From positions 15,845,186 to 15,909,185 of the forward strand of contig CM020620.1 in assembly GCA_009829735.1 (NCBI GenBank): a stretch of DNA of 64,000 bases, read 5' to 3'. Shown piece by piece: positions 63,901-64,000 of this stretch. The notes beneath the pieces are model-generated. The model saw nothing but the letters and a program-made list of their open reading frames with translations, was not told where the DNA came from and ran no database searches. Origin of the DNA: Pyropia yezoensis. Taxonomy: Eukaryota > Rhodophyta > Bangiophyceae > Bangiales > Bangiaceae. Both the position numbers and the translations under genes were made by a program. Within the stretch, counting starts at the first letter, position 1, and each line of letters starts with the position of its first letter.

Positions 63901-64000
63901 GCCGCCGCCGCCGCCGCCGCCGCGTCACGGGGCAGAGCCGGCTGTGGCTGGGGCAACGGTGCGGGCGGCGCGGCCGCCGCGGCTACCGCGGTCGTCGCCG
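57926..64000 (+). CDS. Protein kinase with a giant low-complexity tail, runs past the window
   Basis: ATG at 57926 (GCCATGG). The frame is open for 2,025 codons to the last base of the window with no stop. Kinase domain about residues 40-335: Gly-rich loop GLGGCAAVF, Lys66 in AAAKVL, hinge LLMERLAG, catalytic loop AHGDIKTKNLL (Asp168; HGD instead of HRD), DFG at 205-207 and APE at 229-231, ending with RDPAKRPPAHKAW. All catalytic residues are present, so it should be active. The tail starts with a Ser/Arg region, then FGGGSG-type repeats (about 425-535), an Ala/Val-rich part (to about 1,000), a Pro/Ala/Ser part, long PPPP runs (about 1,600-1,620) and RPPRED repeats (about 1,860-1,890). Likely Ser/Thr kinase; target unknown. 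The 3' end is outside the window. Confidence 0.85.
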   Translation, partial: MDPPPFLASSVPLPHGEALMNAAFPGGRVCSGALSLHMGVGDPRLGLGGCAAVFPATWYGCAAAAKVLPAGPPRDRRGRQAREALDNELRHLPHLRHDRVVAYRQYVHLPWEGFHVLLMERLAGTVEDLLEKARAQRLPVAAETVLTIGLHAAEALMYVHDGAIAHGDIKTKNLLTSAPAVVLGGSTPGGPAVALPEGAVVKLGDFGESLKLDDPTEPASRGYTPTYLAPEWDEVVHPRWGGRCPPQLVPKDARQRDLYAFGMVFYNLLVPSRTRHPRAAGAATARDGGPAWPSAAEAGDPLYATMARLPGVVTLATRLLDRDPAKRPPAHKAWWALNYAYQTQVPAGETPSPAGSAAGRGGFVFAPAPPSPLPSSSSSRQGRWPDWVPRVKRGRSPPPRGAGRSFRPPPSDSSASALPWPAGGFPGGAFGDGAFGGGDLNGGVAFGGGVSFGGGVGFGGGSGFGGGSGFGGGSGFGGGRGDGGGGLGGGGGGLGGGSGFGGGGNHDGGGGFGGGGGFGGGDGFGCGGNIGGGGDFGGGGGNIGSNSFANGGGIVGSVDGSGRGIVRTHHEAARRPPAAATDASCVAAYGSGAMPVSPAVNPAHAAAAAAAADAAAAADAVAAAVTARRWPPMDMATAIADGYDGTPLLPAAAGGGWGTPAAAAATAAAAATAAAAATATAAVPPPPAAAGAPDPVVVVGGVAPDGRLHPAAAAGVVPWGTPPASSAAAVASPPASAVVQQGSPVVAAPSAAAASAAWIEPAPTAQPPTAAASDAAAAAAVVGSPATVAAGGDGAGAQGGEWPSAATATHPQRGDAAAGAAAPAARPGAGGWPPPPEDANGWTAAAAAQAVAAAASAADAKAVAVATNSPASADVGPPGESTVAGAPAWPPFTIVAVEDCANHAVPTDGGTPRSPVSTGNVGATSADAVTAAEERAVAPAAAASAVTVTAAAAGSPAAAAAEHKVSPLTAGTVDRGAWRSSPPAAPAGGSQALLPMPYVPYLAGRNANAANHASPRSSGRGVDASPRSSGRGVDVAAADHSPGTPPPAPAPAGAAAPAASAAVTGSADAPGEGRPARHTAPPGGNAGAPPRGDRGHHAAVGTASTAAECPSPVVAPVAEARRLARRSARAGALPDPVPATPPPPPPLPAGRLKGSPGTAPAAAAAAAQSARAAPLYDRVPATPPPLPAQPTAPPPLGCDGSPAPPSALFLFSPVTPFTSRRGGAEAPSPSPAAEPLLPRPAPPPPSPRAQTPGEPSTMSLPTHPPPTPPPPPPPPPRWATRPPGSGFEGSGGGGSGSGGDGGSGNGNSSSSGCGDRVSTQGRDADSSEDTTAAVGSPKMWRLWPAGGTYWPPTAAAAVAEGKLPMSLVGPGPMMSSPLAGRSPRPPSSRLPPVLPPLAIGEASSTLASPHVRLATDAAASMLRAGRTPVPFTPPPPPPPQSPPPLPVRGVATSPRTPLNRAARLVPSPQTPPPQATESAAIPLRVDRQLPESPVPPLPTETRLTVSPTTHRQQVTGAPASALREESPLPLTRSARALPSFSPPRAQTMEMAASPRPPPYQGEAVAVKSLTPPPPPTGAAATSPRLQHLVPMNLTPSPPPPPPPPPPPPPPPPPPPPPPPRQDHEVTAARVTSRVQGSGAVSLQPTHVPQAMGVEASSPRAEIPLPSSSSPRPTPPLPSPQAPSTEVAVSPPPSALPEREGVPPPPPTPLRQAAGAAASSLRTERRPPPTSPPPTATVPAVSPLWAERPPPPSSPLPRAPGATASPLRATPPAERPPTATPPPPPARLPPPPQAMGAAASRPQSSPIEEEEGSSPPPPPQPPGQGTGVTPSQPMPPPSTTETAASAPEEAHPSREDQPPPEDRPPREDRPPREDRPPREVRPPREDRPRRMDRTLPPLPPLPPQPPRPSSPLPPQATTVAPSPLPPPPRHTSAAAPPSRATRPPRGPPSPRPPPPPSPRPRSSRPPQVTQVAALASPLPHPPHDPSVAPSLSPPPPPPPPRHGAEPAVAGATVRAARPPRLPRSSP
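59203..59540 (+). repeat. FG/GGG-coding repeats in the kinase tail
   Basis: Units such as GGCGGCGGCAGCGGCTTT code for FGGGSG and variants, about 20 in a row with drift. Phe-Gly repeats of this kind are known from nucleoporins and Gly-rich RNA-binding proteins, where they support phase separation. Confidence 0.8.
60962..61027 (+). repeat. Exact 33-bp tandem duplication
   Basis: 60962-60994 is repeated exactly at 60995-61027. It codes ASPRSSGRGVD twice in the kinase tail, in frame. The identity at synonymous positions shows that it is recent. Confidence 0.9.
63508..63590 (+). repeat. 18-bp repeat coding RPPRED
   Basis: CGGCCGCCGCGGGAGGAC and close variants repeat about five times in the kinase tail, giving alternating basic, Pro and acidic residues. 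Confidence 0.85.

Noticed and set aside
1-64000. tRNA and rRNA genes
   Set aside because: No GGTTCRANYCC-type box with a matching acceptor stem and no rRNA-like conserved blocks were noticed by eye; a covariance search would be needed to exclude tRNAs.

Overview
This is eukaryotic nuclear DNA, extremely rich in G and C. It has long poly-C and poly-G runs, proteins dominated by Ala, Gly, Pro and Arg, few and mostly short introns, and small gaps between genes. Together these fit a GC-rich alga. My best guess is a bangiophyte red alga of the Porphyra/Pyropia type, but that is inferred from style and not from a marker gene. I found no rRNA, tRNA, CRISPR or prokaryotic operon structure.

The left third (1-22.5 kb) is accessory DNA. 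It opens with an 80-bp tandem repeat. Next come two minus-strand gene relics, each split by a 467-bp element with TG...CA ends and a 5-bp target duplication (solo-LTR style). One relic is the C-terminal part of a Tnp2/Plavaka-type (CACTA-superfamily) transposase. A third copy of the element (469 bp) sits in an intron of a six-exon minus-strand gene (7,993-13,274) of unknown function. The N-terminal half of a Plavaka-type transposase lies on the plus strand at 14.3-16.9 kb. It is followed directly by a decaying NLR-like gene (17.2-22.5 kb) with a PH-like region, a membrane segment, an NB-ARC ATPase and about 13 WD40 blades of unusual 54-residue length.

The middle (22.5-45 kb) has few recognisable genes. 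It holds one very large intronless gene (29,565-35,846; 2,093 residues) with a repeated short helical motif and a long Ala-rich helical tail, a small putative tail-anchored protein, an Ala-rich membrane protein, a possible MBOAT/wax-synthase fragment and several coding-like stretches I cannot assign. Low-complexity and C-run DNA fills much of the rest.

The right third (45-64 kb) is an ordinary compact gene cluster: a GT61-type glycosyltransferase, a TPP enzyme of the 2-hydroxyacyl-CoA lyase/oxalyl-CoA decarboxylase group, a TFIIS-like protein with an RD-dipeptide tract, phosphoribosyl-AMP cyclohydrolase (HisI), a HINT3-like HIT protein with one intron, and a protein kinase whose frame stays open from 57,926 to the window end (at least 2,025 codons). 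The glycosyltransferase and TPP-enzyme genes converge, the TPP enzyme and TFIIS genes diverge from a shared 0.7-kb promoter region, and TFIIS and HisI converge. They do not form one pathway; they are neighbouring housekeeping genes.
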